Shown here: positions 17,352-26,464 of the stretch, in pieces
How the letters are laid out: every line of letters begins with the position of its first letter
How positions within the stretch are numbered: the stretch's first letter is position 1
Source of the DNA: Sphingomonadaceae bacterium
GTDB lineage: Bacteria; Pseudomonadota; Alphaproteobacteria; Sphingomonadales; Sphingomonadaceae
Assembly: GCA_016000085.1 (NCBI GenBank)
Contig: JAECRT010000001.1
Span: 62,001-126,000 of the forward strand
Length of the DNA: 64,000 bases
Direction of reading: 5' to 3'
The notes under the pieces: model-generated
Told to the model about the DNA's origin: nothing
Database searches by the model: none
The model's input: the letters and a program-made list of their open reading frames with translations, nothing else
Program-made: the position numbers and the translations under genes

Positions 17352-18584
17352 ATGGAGATGGTGATGACGGGAGCGATGGCAGGACAAATGACGGATGCGG
17401 TGGAGGGATCGCCGCCTTCGCCTGAAAGCCTGATCGAGCGCGCACGCGCGATGATTCCCGTGCTCCGCGAAAGAGCGCGCGCCTGCACGCTGAACCATGA
17501 TGTTTCCACCCAAACGGTTGCGGAAATGACAGAGGCCGGTTTCTTCCGCGTGCTCCAGCCCCGGCGCTGGGGTGGCTATGAAATGCACCCCAATGTGTTT
17601 TTTGACATTCAGAAGGCGCTGGCAGAAGGATGTATGTCGACCGGCTGGATCTATGGCGTGCTGGGCTGCCATCCCTATGAACTGGCCCTGTTCCATGACG
17701 AGGCGCAGCGCGAGGTCTGGGGTGACAATCCCGACATGCTGGTGTCGTCGACCTATCAACCGGTAGGCAAGGTCGAAACAGCCGAAGGTGGCTTCTATCT
17801 GTCAGGTCGCTGGGGCTTTTCCTCAGGCTCCAGCCATTGCGGCTGGGTGCTGCTGGGTGCGATCAATTTCGACACCAATGGCGGTCCGCCCGACATGCGC
17901 ACCTTCCTGTTGCCCCGTTCCGACTATCAGGTCATCGAAGGGACATGGGACACGTTCGGTCTTCAGGGCACGGGCAGTTTCGATATCGTCGTGGAGCGCG
18001 TGTTCGTTCCGGACTATCGTACGCACAAAGCCAGCGATGGCTTCGCCTGCGCCAATCCCGGCCAGAAGGAAAATGACGGCCCGCTTTATCGCCTTCCCTG
18101 GGCACAGGTTTTCATGCGCTCGGTCTCGACGGCTGCTTTTGGCGGCGCGCGCGCCGCGACGAATGCAGCGATAGAGATTATGCAAAACCGCGTATCCAGC
18201 AACACCGGCAAGGCGTCAAAGGCGGATCCCTTCCTGCATGCGGCGATCGCGCGGTCCATTGCCGAAGTGAATGAGATGGAACTGACCCATCGCAGCACTT
18301 TTGACGAGATGATGAGCTATGCGCAGCGCGGCGAGGCAGTGCCGATGGATCGGCGCGGCCTGTTCGCCTATCAGTCCGCCAGCGTCGTGCGCCGCATGGC
18401 GGATCTGGTGGATGACATGGTGAAGCTGCTTGGCGGCCGGGCCGTTTATATGTCCAGTCCGATCCTTCAGCCTTGGCTCGATCTGCACGCTGCGCGCGCG
18501 CATGTCGCAAACGACCCCGCGAATCGCACCAGCGACGTCATTGGGACCATGCACGGCGAACCGCCGGTATTCACGTTCATCTGA
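17352..18584 (+). CDS. hsaA: HsaA-like 3-HSA 4-hydroxylase, flavin-dependent oxygenase component
   Basis: Group D flavin monooxygenase with the acyl-CoA dehydrogenase fold, 410 residues. HsaA/TesA2 hydroxylates 3-HSA to the catechol 3,4-DHSA using reduced flavin from HsaB. Recognisable parts are AGFFRVLQPRRWGGYEM, SGRWGFSSGSSHCGWVLLG and DTFGLQGTGSFDIVV. The start may be the ATG at 17352 or the one at 17364, which has GGAG nine bases upstream. hsaB lies two genes downstream in the same operon. Confidence 0.9.
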   Translation: MEMVMTGAMAGQMTDAVEGSPPSPESLIERARAMIPVLRERARACTLNHDVSTQTVAEMTEAGFFRVLQPRRWGGYEMHPNVFFDIQKALAEGCMSTGWIYGVLGCHPYELALFHDEAQREVWGDNPDMLVSSTYQPVGKVETAEGGFYLSGRWGFSSGSSHCGWVLLGAINFDTNGGPPDMRTFLLPRSDYQVIEGTWDTFGLQGTGSFDIVVERVFVPDYRTHKASDGFACANPGQKENDGPLYRLPWAQVFMRSVSTAAFGGARAATNAAIEIMQNRVSSNTGKASKADPFLHAAIARSIAEVNEMELTHRSTFDEMMSYAQRGEAVPMDRRGLFAYQSASVVRRMADLVDDMVKLLGGRAVYMSSPILQPWLDLHAARAHVANDPANRTSDVIGTMHGEPPVFTFI

Positions 18585-18595
18585 GAGGAACCTTC

Positions 18596-19411
18596 ATGGG
18601 CAATGATGTTTCCCGCAAGACGCATAGCGTCACGGGCGGTTATGATATTTCGGTCGCGGAAATGGGCGCTGGCCCCGTCGTCGTATTCATCCACGGCAGC
18701 GGTCCGGGTGCGTCGGGCGATTCCAATTTCCGGCAGAATGCGCAGGCTTTCGCGAAAAGCGGCTATCGGGTCATTCTGCCTGACCTTATCGGTTACGGGC
18801 AGTCCTCTAAGCCGGAGGATATCGACTATACGCTCGAACTGTTCACCAATACGCTTTACGAGGCTTTGCAAGCGCAGGGCGTCGAAAAGGCGACCCTGGT
18901 CGGCAACTCGCTGGGCGGCGGTATCGCGATCCAGATGGCGCTCGATCATCCGGAATTCGTCGACAAGCTGATCCTGATGGCGCCGGGCTGCATCCATGAG
19001 CGCGAAGACTATTTCAAAATGCCGGGTATCGCCGGCATGGTTAGCTCCTTTGGCGGTCCCGATTTCAATGAGGATGAACAACGGCGTCTCATAACCAATC
19101 TGGTATATGATCCGGTCCACGTCACCGACGCACTGGTCAAGGAACGCTTCGCGGTTGCCCGCACGCAGCCTAAGGATGTGATCATGCGGATGCGGACGCC
19201 CAACCTTGCGCCGCGTCTCAATGAACTGAAGATGCCGATCCTGCTATTTTGGGGCTATAATGAGCGCTTCATGCCGCTGGAGGGTATCAACCTCTTCCTC
19301 GAAGCCTGCGATGACGTCCGCGTCGTTACCTTCAACAAGGTTGGCCACTGGGTGCAGGTGGAGCGCGCTGCGGAGTTTAATCGCTTTGCGGTGGATTTCC
19401 TGAATGGCTAG
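18596..19411 (+). CDS. hsaD: HsaD-like meta-cleavage product hydrolase (alpha/beta hydrolase)
   Basis: C-C bond hydrolase that splits 4,9-DSHA, 271 residues from the ATG at 18596 with AGAGGAA upstream; the ORF track start at 18473 runs into hsaA. FIHGSGPGASGDSNF forms the oxyanion hole, Ser105 (GNSLGG) is the nucleophile and His251 (VGHWVQVE) the base. The acid position, Asp in HsaD and BphD, is Glu223 here (WGYNERFMP). The Glu-His spacing of 28 equals the Asp241-His269 spacing of mycobacterial HsaD as I recall it. Confidence 0.9.
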   Translation: MGNDVSRKTHSVTGGYDISVAEMGAGPVVVFIHGSGPGASGDSNFRQNAQAFAKSGYRVILPDLIGYGQSSKPEDIDYTLELFTNTLYEALQAQGVEKATLVGNSLGGGIAIQMALDHPEFVDKLILMAPGCIHEREDYFKMPGIAGMVSSFGGPDFNEDEQRRLITNLVYDPVHVTDALVKERFAVARTQPKDVIMRMRTPNLAPRLNELKMPILLFWGYNERFMPLEGINLFLEACDDVRVVTFNKVGHWVQVERAAEFNRFAVDFLNG

Positions 19412-19904
19412 CAGCCCCGACAGGACTTTGGCTGTTGCGGATATGGCCACGGATTTTCGTGGAGCAATGCGCAGGCTCGCGTCCGGCGTAGCGATCGTCG
19501 TGGCGCAAGGGGCGGGTGCACCGGTCGGGATGGCGGCCACGTCGGTCACATCATTGACCATGGACCCGCCCGCGATATTGGTGTGTGTCAATCAGTCGGC
19601 GGGCATTCATCCCTGCCTGACGCCTGGCAGTCCGATCAGTGTCAACATTCTCTCGCGCCATCAGCGTGACGTCTCCGCTGCGTTCGGCGGTGCAGTGGCG
19701 CGGGAAAAACGTTTCGAAGTCGGGCAATGGTCGATCGATGACCATGGCCTGCCCACGCTGGACGAAGCACAGGCGAACCTTGCCTGTACGATCGGCAACA
19801 TCATGCCGTTCGGAACGCACAGCATCGTCGTCGCGCACGTGACCGCCATACGCCTCAGCGCGGCTGTCGAGCCCCTTATCTATCAGGATGGACAATATCT
19901 GTGA
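19404..19904 (+). CDS. hsaB: HsaB-like flavin reductase component
   Basis: 166-residue flavin reductase of the HpaC/HsaB type, supplying reduced flavin to the HsaA oxygenase. Typical segments are RRLASGVAIVVAQ, AATSVTSLTMDPPAILVCVNQSA and LSRHQRDVSAAFGG. Its ATG overlaps the hsaD stop by eight bases and its own stop overlaps the GTG of hsaE, so the three are translationally linked. Confidence 0.9.
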   Translation: MASSPDRTLAVADMATDFRGAMRRLASGVAIVVAQGAGAPVGMAATSVTSLTMDPPAILVCVNQSAGIHPCLTPGSPISVNILSRHQRDVSAAFGGAVAREKRFEVGQWSIDDHGLPTLDEAQANLACTIGNIMPFGTHSIVVAHVTAIRLSAAVEPLIYQDGQYL

Positions 19905-20695
19905 GCAACATTGTGGATCAGGGCCTGAACGACACGCTGGCTGACGAACTCTATCGTGCCTTGCGGGAAGGCCGCACGGTAGCGCCGCTGATGGCGCGCT
20001 ATCCCGCGCTGACGATCGATGACGCCTATGCCATTTCGCTGGGTGCGCTGGAGCGCCGCAAAGCGGATGGCGAGCGGGTCGTCGGCAAGAAAATCGGCGT
20101 CACGTCAAAGGCAGTACAGGACATGCTGGGCGTGCATCAGCCCGACTTCGGTTTCCTGACCGATCGCATGTTCGTCGAAGGCGATATCGACATTGCAGCT
20201 AATGGCCTGATCCAGCCGCGCGCCGAAGCGGAAATCGGCTTCATCCTGAAGGACAGCCTGAAAGGACCGGGTGTCACGGCGGAACAGGTGATCGCCGCGA
20301 CAGAGGCGATCGTCCCTTGTTTCGAAATTGTCGACAGCCGCATTCAGCACTGGAAAATCGGTATTGTCGATACGGTGGCCGACAATGCGTCCTGCGGGGT
20401 CTATGTGCTGGGCGAGGCGCGGGCGAACCCGCGCGATCATGACCTGCCTAACCTGCACGTTACCGTGACCAAGAACGGCCAGCCGCTTTCGGAAGGCTAT
20501 GGCCGTGCCGTGCAGGGGTCTCCTGCCGAAGCGGTGGCATGGCTCGCCAATACGTTGGGTGTCCATGGCGTGACGCTGGAGGCGGGCGACGTGATCCTGT
20601 CGGGCAGCCTTGTCCCACTCGAACCGGCCAGGGCCGGGGATGTATTTGAAATGCAGTTGCACGGCATCGGCGCCTGCACCGCCCGTTTTATATAA
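19901..20695 (+). CDS. hsaE: HsaE-like 2-hydroxyhexa-2,4-dienoate hydratase
   Basis: 264-residue fumarylacetoacetase-fold hydratase (MhpD/TesE/HsaE family), adding water to the short dienoate released by HsaD to give a 4-hydroxy-2-oxoacid. GKKIGVTSKAVQDMLGV, PRAEAEIGFIL and the metal-site region PCFEIVDSRI are visible. Translation starts at GTG within GTGA, overlapping the hsaB stop. The next genes supply the dehydrogenase and aldolase that finish this branch. Confidence 0.92.
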   Translation: MSNIVDQGLNDTLADELYRALREGRTVAPLMARYPALTIDDAYAISLGALERRKADGERVVGKKIGVTSKAVQDMLGVHQPDFGFLTDRMFVEGDIDIAANGLIQPRAEAEIGFILKDSLKGPGVTAEQVIAATEAIVPCFEIVDSRIQHWKIGIVDTVADNASCGVYVLGEARANPRDHDLPNLHVTVTKNGQPLSEGYGRAVQGSPAEAVAWLANTLGVHGVTLEAGDVILSGSLVPLEPARAGDVFEMQLHGIGACTARFI

Positions 20696-20699
20696 TGTT

Positions 20700-20708
20700 T
20701 TTTGCGTA
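20700..20708 (+). promoter_or_regulatory. TTTTGCGTA motif upstream of hsaG
   Basis: The nine-base word TTTTGCGTA recurs from the hsaA promoter (17290-17298), and its near variant ATTTGCGTA occurs on the minus strand at 17151-17159. It lies in the only sizeable gap (43 bases) inside the hsa operon. A shared operator or internal promoter element is possible but unproven. Confidence 0.25.
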
Positions 20709-20738
20709 TCGCTGACGCGATGCTGAGGGAGTGAGTTA

Positions 20739-21686
20739 ATGACTGGCAAGGTCAAGGCAGCGATCATCGGATCGGGCAATATTGGCACCGACCTCATGGT
20801 CAAGATGGTCAAATATCCGCAAAATATGGAATTGGTGGTCGTCGTCGGCATCGATGAAGCCTCCGAAGGCCTGGCCATGGCGCGCGAGCGCGGTGTGGCC
20901 ACCACGCATGAAGGCTTGGAAGGCCTGCGCGCGATGCCGCAATATAAGGACATTGGCATCGTCTTCGACGCGACCTCCGCCTATGCGCACAAGGTGCATG
21001 ACGCTGCGCTGCGCGCCGATGGCAAGCAGGTGGTGGACCTGACCCCCGCCGCGATCGGTCCCTACACCATCCCGACCGTTAACGGCGAAGCCAATCTGGA
21101 CGCGGGCAACGTCAACATGGTGACATGCGGCGGGCAGGCCACCATCCCGATGGTTGCTGCGGTAAGCCAGGTGGCGACCGTCCATTATGCGGAAATCGTG
21201 GCCTCCGTTTCGTCGCGTTCGGCTGGCCCTGGCACCCGTGCGAATATCGACGAATTCACCCGCACCACCGCAGGCGCCATCGAAAAGGTTGGCGGCGCGG
21301 CGCAGGGCAAGGCGATCATCATCCTCAACCCCGCCGAACCGCCCATGATCATGCGCGACACGGTCTTCACCCTGTCCGAAGGCGCTGACGAGGACGCCAT
21401 CCGTGCCTCGGTCGAGGCAATGGTGAAGAAGGTTCAGGCCTATGTCCCGGGCTATCGCCTGAAGCAGGAAGTCCAGTTCGAACGCTTCGGTGACAATAAT
21501 AAGCTGAAGATTCCCGGCCGCGGCGAATTTACCGGCATCAAGACGATGATCCTGCTCGAAGTCGAAGGGGCGGGGGATTATCTTCCCAGCTATTCGGGTA
21601 ACCTCGACATCATGACCGCTGCCGCCAAGGCGACGGGCGAATTGCTCGCGCAGCGCATTATTGCAGGAAAGAAGGTGGCAGCATGA
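20739..21686 (+). CDS. hsaG: HsaG-like acylating aldehyde dehydrogenase
   Basis: 315-residue CoA-acylating aldehyde dehydrogenase of the DmpF/BphJ/HsaG family, converting propanal (or acetaldehyde) to its CoA ester with [14 protein letters not shown] at 9-19 is the NAD-binding loop and Cys130 ([10 protein letters not shown]) the catalytic thiol. These enzymes channel the aldehyde from the aldolase, which is encoded immediately downstream with a four-base overlap. Confidence 0.93.
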   Translation: MTGKVKAAIIGSGNIGTDLMVKMVKYPQNMELVVVVGIDEASEGLAMARERGVATTHEGLEGLRAMPQYKDIGIVFDATSAYAHKVHDAALRADGKQVVDLTPAAIGPYTIPTVNGEANLDAGNVNMVTCGGQATIPMVAAVSQVATVHYAEIVASVSSRSAGPGTRANIDEFTRTTAGAIEKVGGAAQGKAIIILNPAEPPMIMRDTVFTLSEGADEDAIRASVEAMVKKVQAYVPGYRLKQEVQFERFGDNNKLKIPGRGEFTGIKTMILLEVEGAGDYLPSYSGNLDIMTAAAKATGELLAQRIIAGKKVAA

Positions 21687-22729
21687 ACGCGCAATTTGAC
21701 GTCGAAGCGGGCGACAAGCTCTACATTCAGGACGTAACCCTGCGTGACGGCATGCACGCTATCCGCCACATGTATGGTATCGACCATGTAAAGGCGATCG
21801 CCAAGGCACTGGACGATGCGGGCGTCGACGCGATCGAGGTCGCGCATGGCGACGGCCTCAACGGCGCCAGCTTCAACTACGGCTTTGGTGCGCATACCGA
21901 CTGGGAATGGCTGGAAGCCGTCGCTTCGGTACTGACGAAGTCGGTTCTGACCACCTTGATCCTGCCCGGCGTGGGTACTGTAGATGAGCTGCGCCGCGCC
22001 TATGACATTGGCGTGCGATCAGTGCGCGTTGCAACGCATTGCACTGAAGCGGACGTGTCGAAGCAACATATCGGCATCGCCCGCGATCTGGGCATGGACG
22101 TGTCCGGTTTCTTGATGATGAGCCATATGATCGAGCCGGACGTGCTCGCCCAACAGGCGGTCCTGATGGAAAGCTATGGCGCGCAGTGCGTCTATGTCAC
22201 TGATAGCGGCGGCGCGCTCGACATGGACGGCGTCCGCGCGCGGTTCGAAGCCTATGACCGTGTCCTCAAGCCTGAAACCCAGCGCGGCATGCACGCCCAT
22301 CACAATCTGTCGCTCGGCACCGCCAATTCCATCGTTGCGGCACAATGCGGTGCGGTGCGTATCGATGCGTCGCTCACGGGCATGGGCGCGGGGGCGGGCA
22401 ATGCCCCGCTCGAAGTGTTCATCGCCGCCGCCGACCGCAAGGGTTGGAACCATGGCTGCGATGTCAACGCGCTGATGGATGCGGCGGAGGATCTGGTCCG
22501 TCCGTTGCAGGTTCGCCCGGTGCGCGTCGATCGCGAAACTCTGGCATTGGGCTATGCCGGCGTTTATTCCAGCTTCCTGCTCCACGCGGAAAAAGCGGCC
22601 GAAACATATGGCCTCGATACCCGCACGATCCTGGTCGAACTGGGCCGCCGTAAAATGGTCGGCGGCCAGGAAGACATGATCGTCGACGTCGCCCTTGATA
22701 TGGTCAAGGCGCGCGAGGCCGCCGCCTGA
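21683..22729 (+). CDS. hsaF: HsaF-like 4-hydroxy-2-oxovalerate/oxohexanoate aldolase
   Basis: 348-residue class II pyruvate aldolase of the DmpG/BphI/HsaF family, cleaving the 4-hydroxy-2-oxoacid to pyruvate and an aldehyde. [13 protein letters not shown] holds Arg21, Asp22 and His25; the metal-binding HAHHN motif follows the fifth strand, and the C-terminal domain packs against the dehydrogenase. ATGA overlap with hsaG supports an obligate complex. It is the last recognisable ring A/B gene of the operon. Confidence 0.93.
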   Translation: MNAQFDVEAGDKLYIQDVTLRDGMHAIRHMYGIDHVKAIAKALDDAGVDAIEVAHGDGLNGASFNYGFGAHTDWEWLEAVASVLTKSVLTTLILPGVGTVDELRRAYDIGVRSVRVATHCTEADVSKQHIGIARDLGMDVSGFLMMSHMIEPDVLAQQAVLMESYGAQCVYVTDSGGALDMDGVRARFEAYDRVLKPETQRGMHAHHNLSLGTANSIVAAQCGAVRIDASLTGMGAGAGNAPLEVFIAAADRKGWNHGCDVNALMDAAEDLVRPLQVRPVRVDRETLALGYAGVYSSFLLHAEKAAETYGLDTRTILVELGRRKMVGGQEDMIVDVALDMVKAREAAA

Positions 22730-22740
22730 CGCATCAGCAT

Positions 22741-22774
22741 CCGTTCGGTCGGGTAGTGATATCCGACCGAACGG
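22741..22774. terminator. Strong stem-loop after hsaF
   Basis: A perfect 12-bp inverted repeat, CCGTTCGGTCGG and CCGACCGAACGG, with a 10-base loop lies 11 bases after the hsaF stop and before the isomerase gene. There is no long T-run; it may terminate or attenuate the hsa transcript. Confidence 0.5.
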
Positions 22775-22799
22775 CTAAAGACAGAATGAGGAGAGGGGC

Positions 22800-23639
22800 G
22801 TGACAGCCAAGAGAAGCCTGTCGCTCGATCATATTACCGTCACCGATACAACGCCTTGGCAGCTTGTGGAGTTGGCAGCGGCGACCGGCTGTTCTGGTAT
22901 TTGTCCCTTTCTGCATTCGATGGCGGTGCTCCCGGCGATGCCGGAATATGATCTCGTGCGCGATCCCGTCGCGCGCCGGACCACGCGCGACGCCCTGGCC
23001 GCTAGCGCTATGACCGTGGACCTCATTTATCCCTTCACGATGGCGGGGCGCACGGTCGTGGCCGATTTCGCGCCTGCGCTGGAGGCGGGGGCGGATCTGG
23101 GCGCACCGCTCGCCAATATTCTGTGCTATGATCGCGAGCCCGCGCGACGCGCGGACAATCTGGCCAAACTGGCGGAACTGGCCGCGTCCTTTGGTATCGG
23201 CCTCGCGATTGAATTCTATCCCCCTTCGCAAATCCGTACGCTGGCCGAGGCCCTTGCGGAAATCGAACGGATCGGTCGTGCCGACATCGGCGTGACGCTA
23301 GATCTTCTGCACATCATGCGGGGCGGGGACGTCCCTGCCAGCATGGCGTTACTGTCCCATCCTTCTGTCCGGATCGCCCAGATTGCCGATGGGCCGGCGC
23401 AGATGGCCGCTGACCGGGTCGAATGGGAAGCGGGCATTCAGCGCCTGTTGCCCGGCGAGGGCACTTTTGACATTCCCGCCTTCGTCGCGGCGCTCGATCC
23501 ACACCTACCGCTCAGTGTGGAGACGCCCCGGCAATCGGCGCTCGATGCAGGCCTGTCTGCGCTGGAACGTGCCAGTGCGGCTGTGAATGCAATACGCGCA
23601 TCCCTCGATCATGGTCGTGCGATCCCCGTTCCCCGATAA
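22800..23639 (+). CDS. Sugar-phosphate isomerase/epimerase-type TIM barrel protein
   Basis: 279-residue xylose-isomerase-like TIM barrel, GTG start with GAGGAGAGG upstream. Metal ligands can be read as Glu in AIEFYPPSQIRT, Asp and His in GVTLDLLHIMRGGD, and Glu in LSVETPRQ. The family includes isomerases, epimerases and 3-dehydroshikimate dehydratases. A paralogue is at 27026-27898, sharing the GEGxFDxxxFVAAL and DxxHxxRxG patterns. It follows the hsa genes in the same direction, but a stem-loop intervenes, so its tie to steroid catabolism is uncertain. Confidence 0.8.
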   Translation: MTAKRSLSLDHITVTDTTPWQLVELAAATGCSGICPFLHSMAVLPAMPEYDLVRDPVARRTTRDALAASAMTVDLIYPFTMAGRTVVADFAPALEAGADLGAPLANILCYDREPARRADNLAKLAELAASFGIGLAIEFYPPSQIRTLAEALAEIERIGRADIGVTLDLLHIMRGGDVPASMALLSHPSVRIAQIADGPAQMAADRVEWEAGIQRLLPGEGTFDIPAFVAALDPHLPLSVETPRQSALDAGLSALERASAAVNAIRASLDHGRAIPVPR

Positions 23640-23651
23640 CGACTGAAAGGC

Positions 23652-24614
23652 ATGAAAGAAATGCGCCACCTTGTTGATCCGTCATTGCTGCCCGGTCTGG
23701 ACCTTATCCCGGCATTCGACCTCAATTTGGACAGCTTGCCTGCTATCCGTCAGGGCATGGAGCAGATGTCGGCGCTGGCGCCCGAACCGGAAGGAACCGG
23801 CGTTACATGGCGAGAGGATCGGGTGGAGACGGCGGATGGCCGAAAGGTAACCGTGCGCATCTATACGCCAGATAACCGGACTGTAGTGTTGCCAGCGATT
23901 TTCCACATTCACGGCGGCGGCTATATTATGGGATCGGTCGCCACCAATCATGGCTCCAACATGCAACTGGCGGCCGCGGTCGACGCCGTGGTCGTGTCGG
24001 TCGATTATCGACTGGCGCCAGAAACACCAGCTCCGGGGTCGGTAGAGGATTGTTATGCGGCGTTATGCTGGTTGCATGAACAGGCGGCGCAGATAGGTGT
24101 CGATCCGGCTCGGATCGCGGTACGAGGCGAAAGCGCGGGCGGGGGGCTCGCGGCCGCGCTGACCCTGCTGGCGCGGGATAGGGGTGGTCCCGCAATCGCT
24201 TATCAAAACCTCATCTATCCCATGCTGGATGACCGTACTTGCATCACCGGGCAGGCCGATCACCTGGGTGCCTTTGTCTGGACGCCACAGGCCAACGCTT
24301 TTGGTTGGCGATCGCTGCTAGGGCAAAATCCGGGGGCAGCGGATATCACGCCTTATGCCGCGCCCGCCCGCGCGGTCGATCTGACGGGTTTGCCACCTGC
24401 CTTCATCGCGGTCGGCGGGCTCGATCTTTTTGTCACTGAGGACATGGATTATGCCGGTCGTCTCATCGAGGCAGGCGTAGCCACGGAACTGCATGTCTAT
24501 TCCGGCGCCTATCATGGGTTTGATGTGCTGCCGGATGCACCGGTGGCCGTTCGGATGCATAGGGATGCCGTCTCTGCGCTACGCCGCGCATTGCACGGAG
24601 AAGAGGCAGCCTGA
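23652..24614 (+). CDS. Alpha/beta hydrolase, hormone-sensitive-lipase type esterase
   Basis: 320-residue esterase of family IV: oxyanion HGGGY at 88-92, nucleophile Ser161 in GESAGGG, acidic residue in GGLDLFVTEDMD and catalytic His in SGAYHGFDVLP. No signal peptide is visible, so it should act in the cytoplasm. It lies 12 bases after the TIM-barrel gene, forming a two-gene unit. It could hydrolyse a steroid ester or a lactone-type intermediate; no specific substrate can be named. Confidence 0.88.
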   Translation: MKEMRHLVDPSLLPGLDLIPAFDLNLDSLPAIRQGMEQMSALAPEPEGTGVTWREDRVETADGRKVTVRIYTPDNRTVVLPAIFHIHGGGYIMGSVATNHGSNMQLAAAVDAVVVSVDYRLAPETPAPGSVEDCYAALCWLHEQAAQIGVDPARIAVRGESAGGGLAAALTLLARDRGGPAIAYQNLIYPMLDDRTCITGQADHLGAFVWTPQANAFGWRSLLGQNPGAADITPYAAPARAVDLTGLPPAFIAVGGLDLFVTEDMDYAGRLIEAGVATELHVYSGAYHGFDVLPDAPVAVRMHRDAVSALRRALHGEEAA

Positions 24615-24629
24615 CCATCCGATATTAAA

Positions 24630-24662
24630 GCAGCCGGTCCGATTGGATCGGACCGGCTGCTC
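24630..24662. terminator. Bidirectional terminator between convergent genes
   Basis: A perfect 15-bp stem (AGCAGCCGGTCCGAT and its complement) with a 3-base loop, followed by CTGTCTTTC, separates the convergent esterase and aldo-keto reductase genes. Stem strength and convergent position make a terminator likely. Confidence 0.7.
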
Positions 24663-24702
24663 TGTCTTTCCAGCTATTTGAAAAAGACGCTCTAACTGCC
24701 GC

Positions 24703-25671
24703 TTATTCGGCGCGCAGTTCGGCCAGATCCTCTGGGGACAACTTGAGCGCGGTGGCCTTTACGCTTTCCTCGAGCCGCGCCGGGCTGGACGCACCGAAGA
24801 TTGGGATCACCTGCTGCGGCTGGTTCAGCAGATAGGCTAGAACAACTTCCGACACGCTCACGCCATGACGCTGCGCCACCGCCTTTGCCGCCTCGAAACG
24901 GGCTTTGTTGACCGGGTTGTCGTAAAAGCCCTTGAGGGCATCGGACACAGCGTCCTCCCCCTTTTCCAGCATCGCGAAATAACCACGGCTCTGTGAGCAA
25001 TAGGGAATGACGGCAAGGTCAGCGCCCTTGAGCGCGCCGCCATGATCCTCAAAATAATATTGATAGCCCTGCTGTATAGCGTTTTGTTCGTGCGGTTTTG
25101 CGAGGCCCCAGAAAGGTTCGACGGCGACGAAGCCGGTCTTGCCCTTGGCTTTGGCATAGGCATTGGCTTCCATGACGCGGGCGTCGGTCCAGTTGGACGC
25201 GCCGAACCAGCGAATCTTGCCCGCCGCCTTGGCGTCGTTCAGGAAATCGATGAGTTCGCTGACCGGGGTTTCCGGATTGTCCATGTGCAACCAGTAGAGG
25301 TCGATTGCCTCGACGCCAAAATGGTCGAGGCTCTCATCCAGGTCGCTGGCAATGTCCGTGGGATTGGCGCGGTTACGATAATCGCCTGCGCGCATGTCGA
25401 AATGACCGCCCTTGGTGGCGATGACGAAATCCTCGCGTTTCTTGCCCTTGAGCCAGGCGCCAATCGCTCGCTCGCTGGCACCCTTGGGCGCGTCTGGCAT
25501 CCAGTCGCCATAGGAACGCGCGGAATCGATGAAATTACCGCCCAATTCCGCAAATTTGTCGAGAATGGCGTTGGAACGGCCCTGATCGATCTGCCAGCCC
25601 AGCATATTGGTGCCATAACAGAGGCGGCTGACCATAAGGTCGGTATGAGCGATGGTCACTTTCGAAAGCAT
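24703..25671 (-). CDS. Aldo/keto reductase
   Basis: 322-residue NADPH-dependent aldo/keto reductase with the full catalytic set: Asp and Tyr in NFIDSARSYGDW, Lys in VIATKGGHF and His in LYWLHMDNP. The C-terminal cofactor-binding segment IPIFGASSPARLEES is present. It is a single-gene unit with a CAGGAG ribosome site. Relatives reduce a wide range of ketones and aldehydes; 3-oxosteroid reduction is possible in this setting but not shown by sequence. Confidence 0.9.
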   Translation of the reverse strand: MLSKVTIAHTDLMVSRLCYGTNMLGWQIDQGRSNAILDKFAELGGNFIDSARSYGDWMPDAPKGASERAIGAWLKGKKREDFVIATKGGHFDMRAGDYRNRANPTDIASDLDESLDHFGVEAIDLYWLHMDNPETPVSELIDFLNDAKAAGKIRWFGASNWTDARVMEANAYAKAKGKTGFVAVEPFWGLAKPHEQNAIQQGYQYYFEDHGGALKGADLAVIPYCSQSRGYFAMLEKGEDAVSDALKGFYDNPVNKARFEAAKAVAQRHGVSVSEVVLAYLLNQPQQVIPIFGASSPARLEESVKATALKLSPEDLAELRAE

Positions 25672-25981
25672 GGCTGTCTCCTGAGGGGGTATAACCCCAC
25701 TTTCTATTGGTCTTGTAAAGACCGGCTATCGCCCGCCGGCAAGCGCACTCCGCACTTGCCAGATGGGATTTTTAGCATCGCGGCCTGCTCCATTCGTTAC
25801 GCATATCGTCAGGATAATGGAAGAATAATGTGATATTTTCTCATATTTACGGAATATGCCTACGATAATTGCCGATGTGATCCGACCCGGCATGGGCTGA
25901 CGCGCCTATAAGCACCATGATAACTGGCGCTTCTGAATTCCCCACGCTATGTTCCGCTGATGGTTTGGAGGCGGTACGAGA
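25672..25981. other. Divergent intergenic region between aldo/keto reductase and Lrp pair
   Basis: 310 bases without a gene. For the reductase, TTTACA and TTATAC about 18 bases apart on the minus strand near 25690-25720 are a possible promoter. An AT-rich tract near 25825-25860 (TGTGATATTTTCTCATATTT) lies upstream of the Lrp genes and would suit Lrp/AsnC binding. I see no open frame or strong palindrome. Confidence 0.4.
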
Positions 25982-26464
25982 ATGCAGATGAGAAGCGGGC
26001 GGGCGATAACACCGCCTTTATTGGATGCGCTGGATAGCAATATCATCGAAATTCTCCGCACCAATGGCCGTGCGACCAACCAGGACATTGCCAAACAGCT
26101 TTCGGTCACAGCCGCGACCATTTCCGCCCGACTGCAGAAAATGGAGGATGCGCGAGCGATGCGTGTCGTCGCGGTGACGGATTTTGCGGCCCGCGGTTAT
26201 AATGTCATCATCGCAGTGGGCGTAAAAGTGCGCGGCCGCAACGTTCAGGACGTTGGCCGTGACCTGGGGAAATTCCCCGAAGTGCTGAGCGTCAACATCA
26301 TGAATGGCAGCCACGATCTGGAGCTATTGGTCGCTCTCCATGACTTTTCCGAAGTCCAGGAGTTTCTCTACGACCATATCGCCGGCATTGCGGGAGTGGC
26401 GCAGATCGAAGCCGGCGTCGCCGTCGATATCGTGAAATATGAATTCAATGTGGTGCCGCTATGA
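25982..26464 (+). CDS. Lrp/AsnC family transcriptional regulator, first of tandem pair
   Basis: 160-residue Lrp/AsnC regulator: N-terminal winged helix from about residue 15 to 65 (LDALDSNIIEILRTNGRATNQDIAKQL) and a C-terminal ligand-sensing domain ending DIVKYEFNV. Its stop overlaps the ATG of a second Lrp-type gene, so the two are probably made in equal amounts. Lrp proteins are homo-oligomers that sense small molecules; two coupled paralogues suggest mixed assemblies. Targets could include the convergent and divergent catabolic genes nearby. Confidence 0.9.
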   Translation: MQMRSGRAITPPLLDALDSNIIEILRTNGRATNQDIAKQLSVTAATISARLQKMEDARAMRVVAVTDFAARGYNVIIAVGVKVRGRNVQDVGRDLGKFPEVLSVNIMNGSHDLELLVALHDFSEVQEFLYDHIAGIAGVAQIEAGVAVDIVKYEFNVVPL

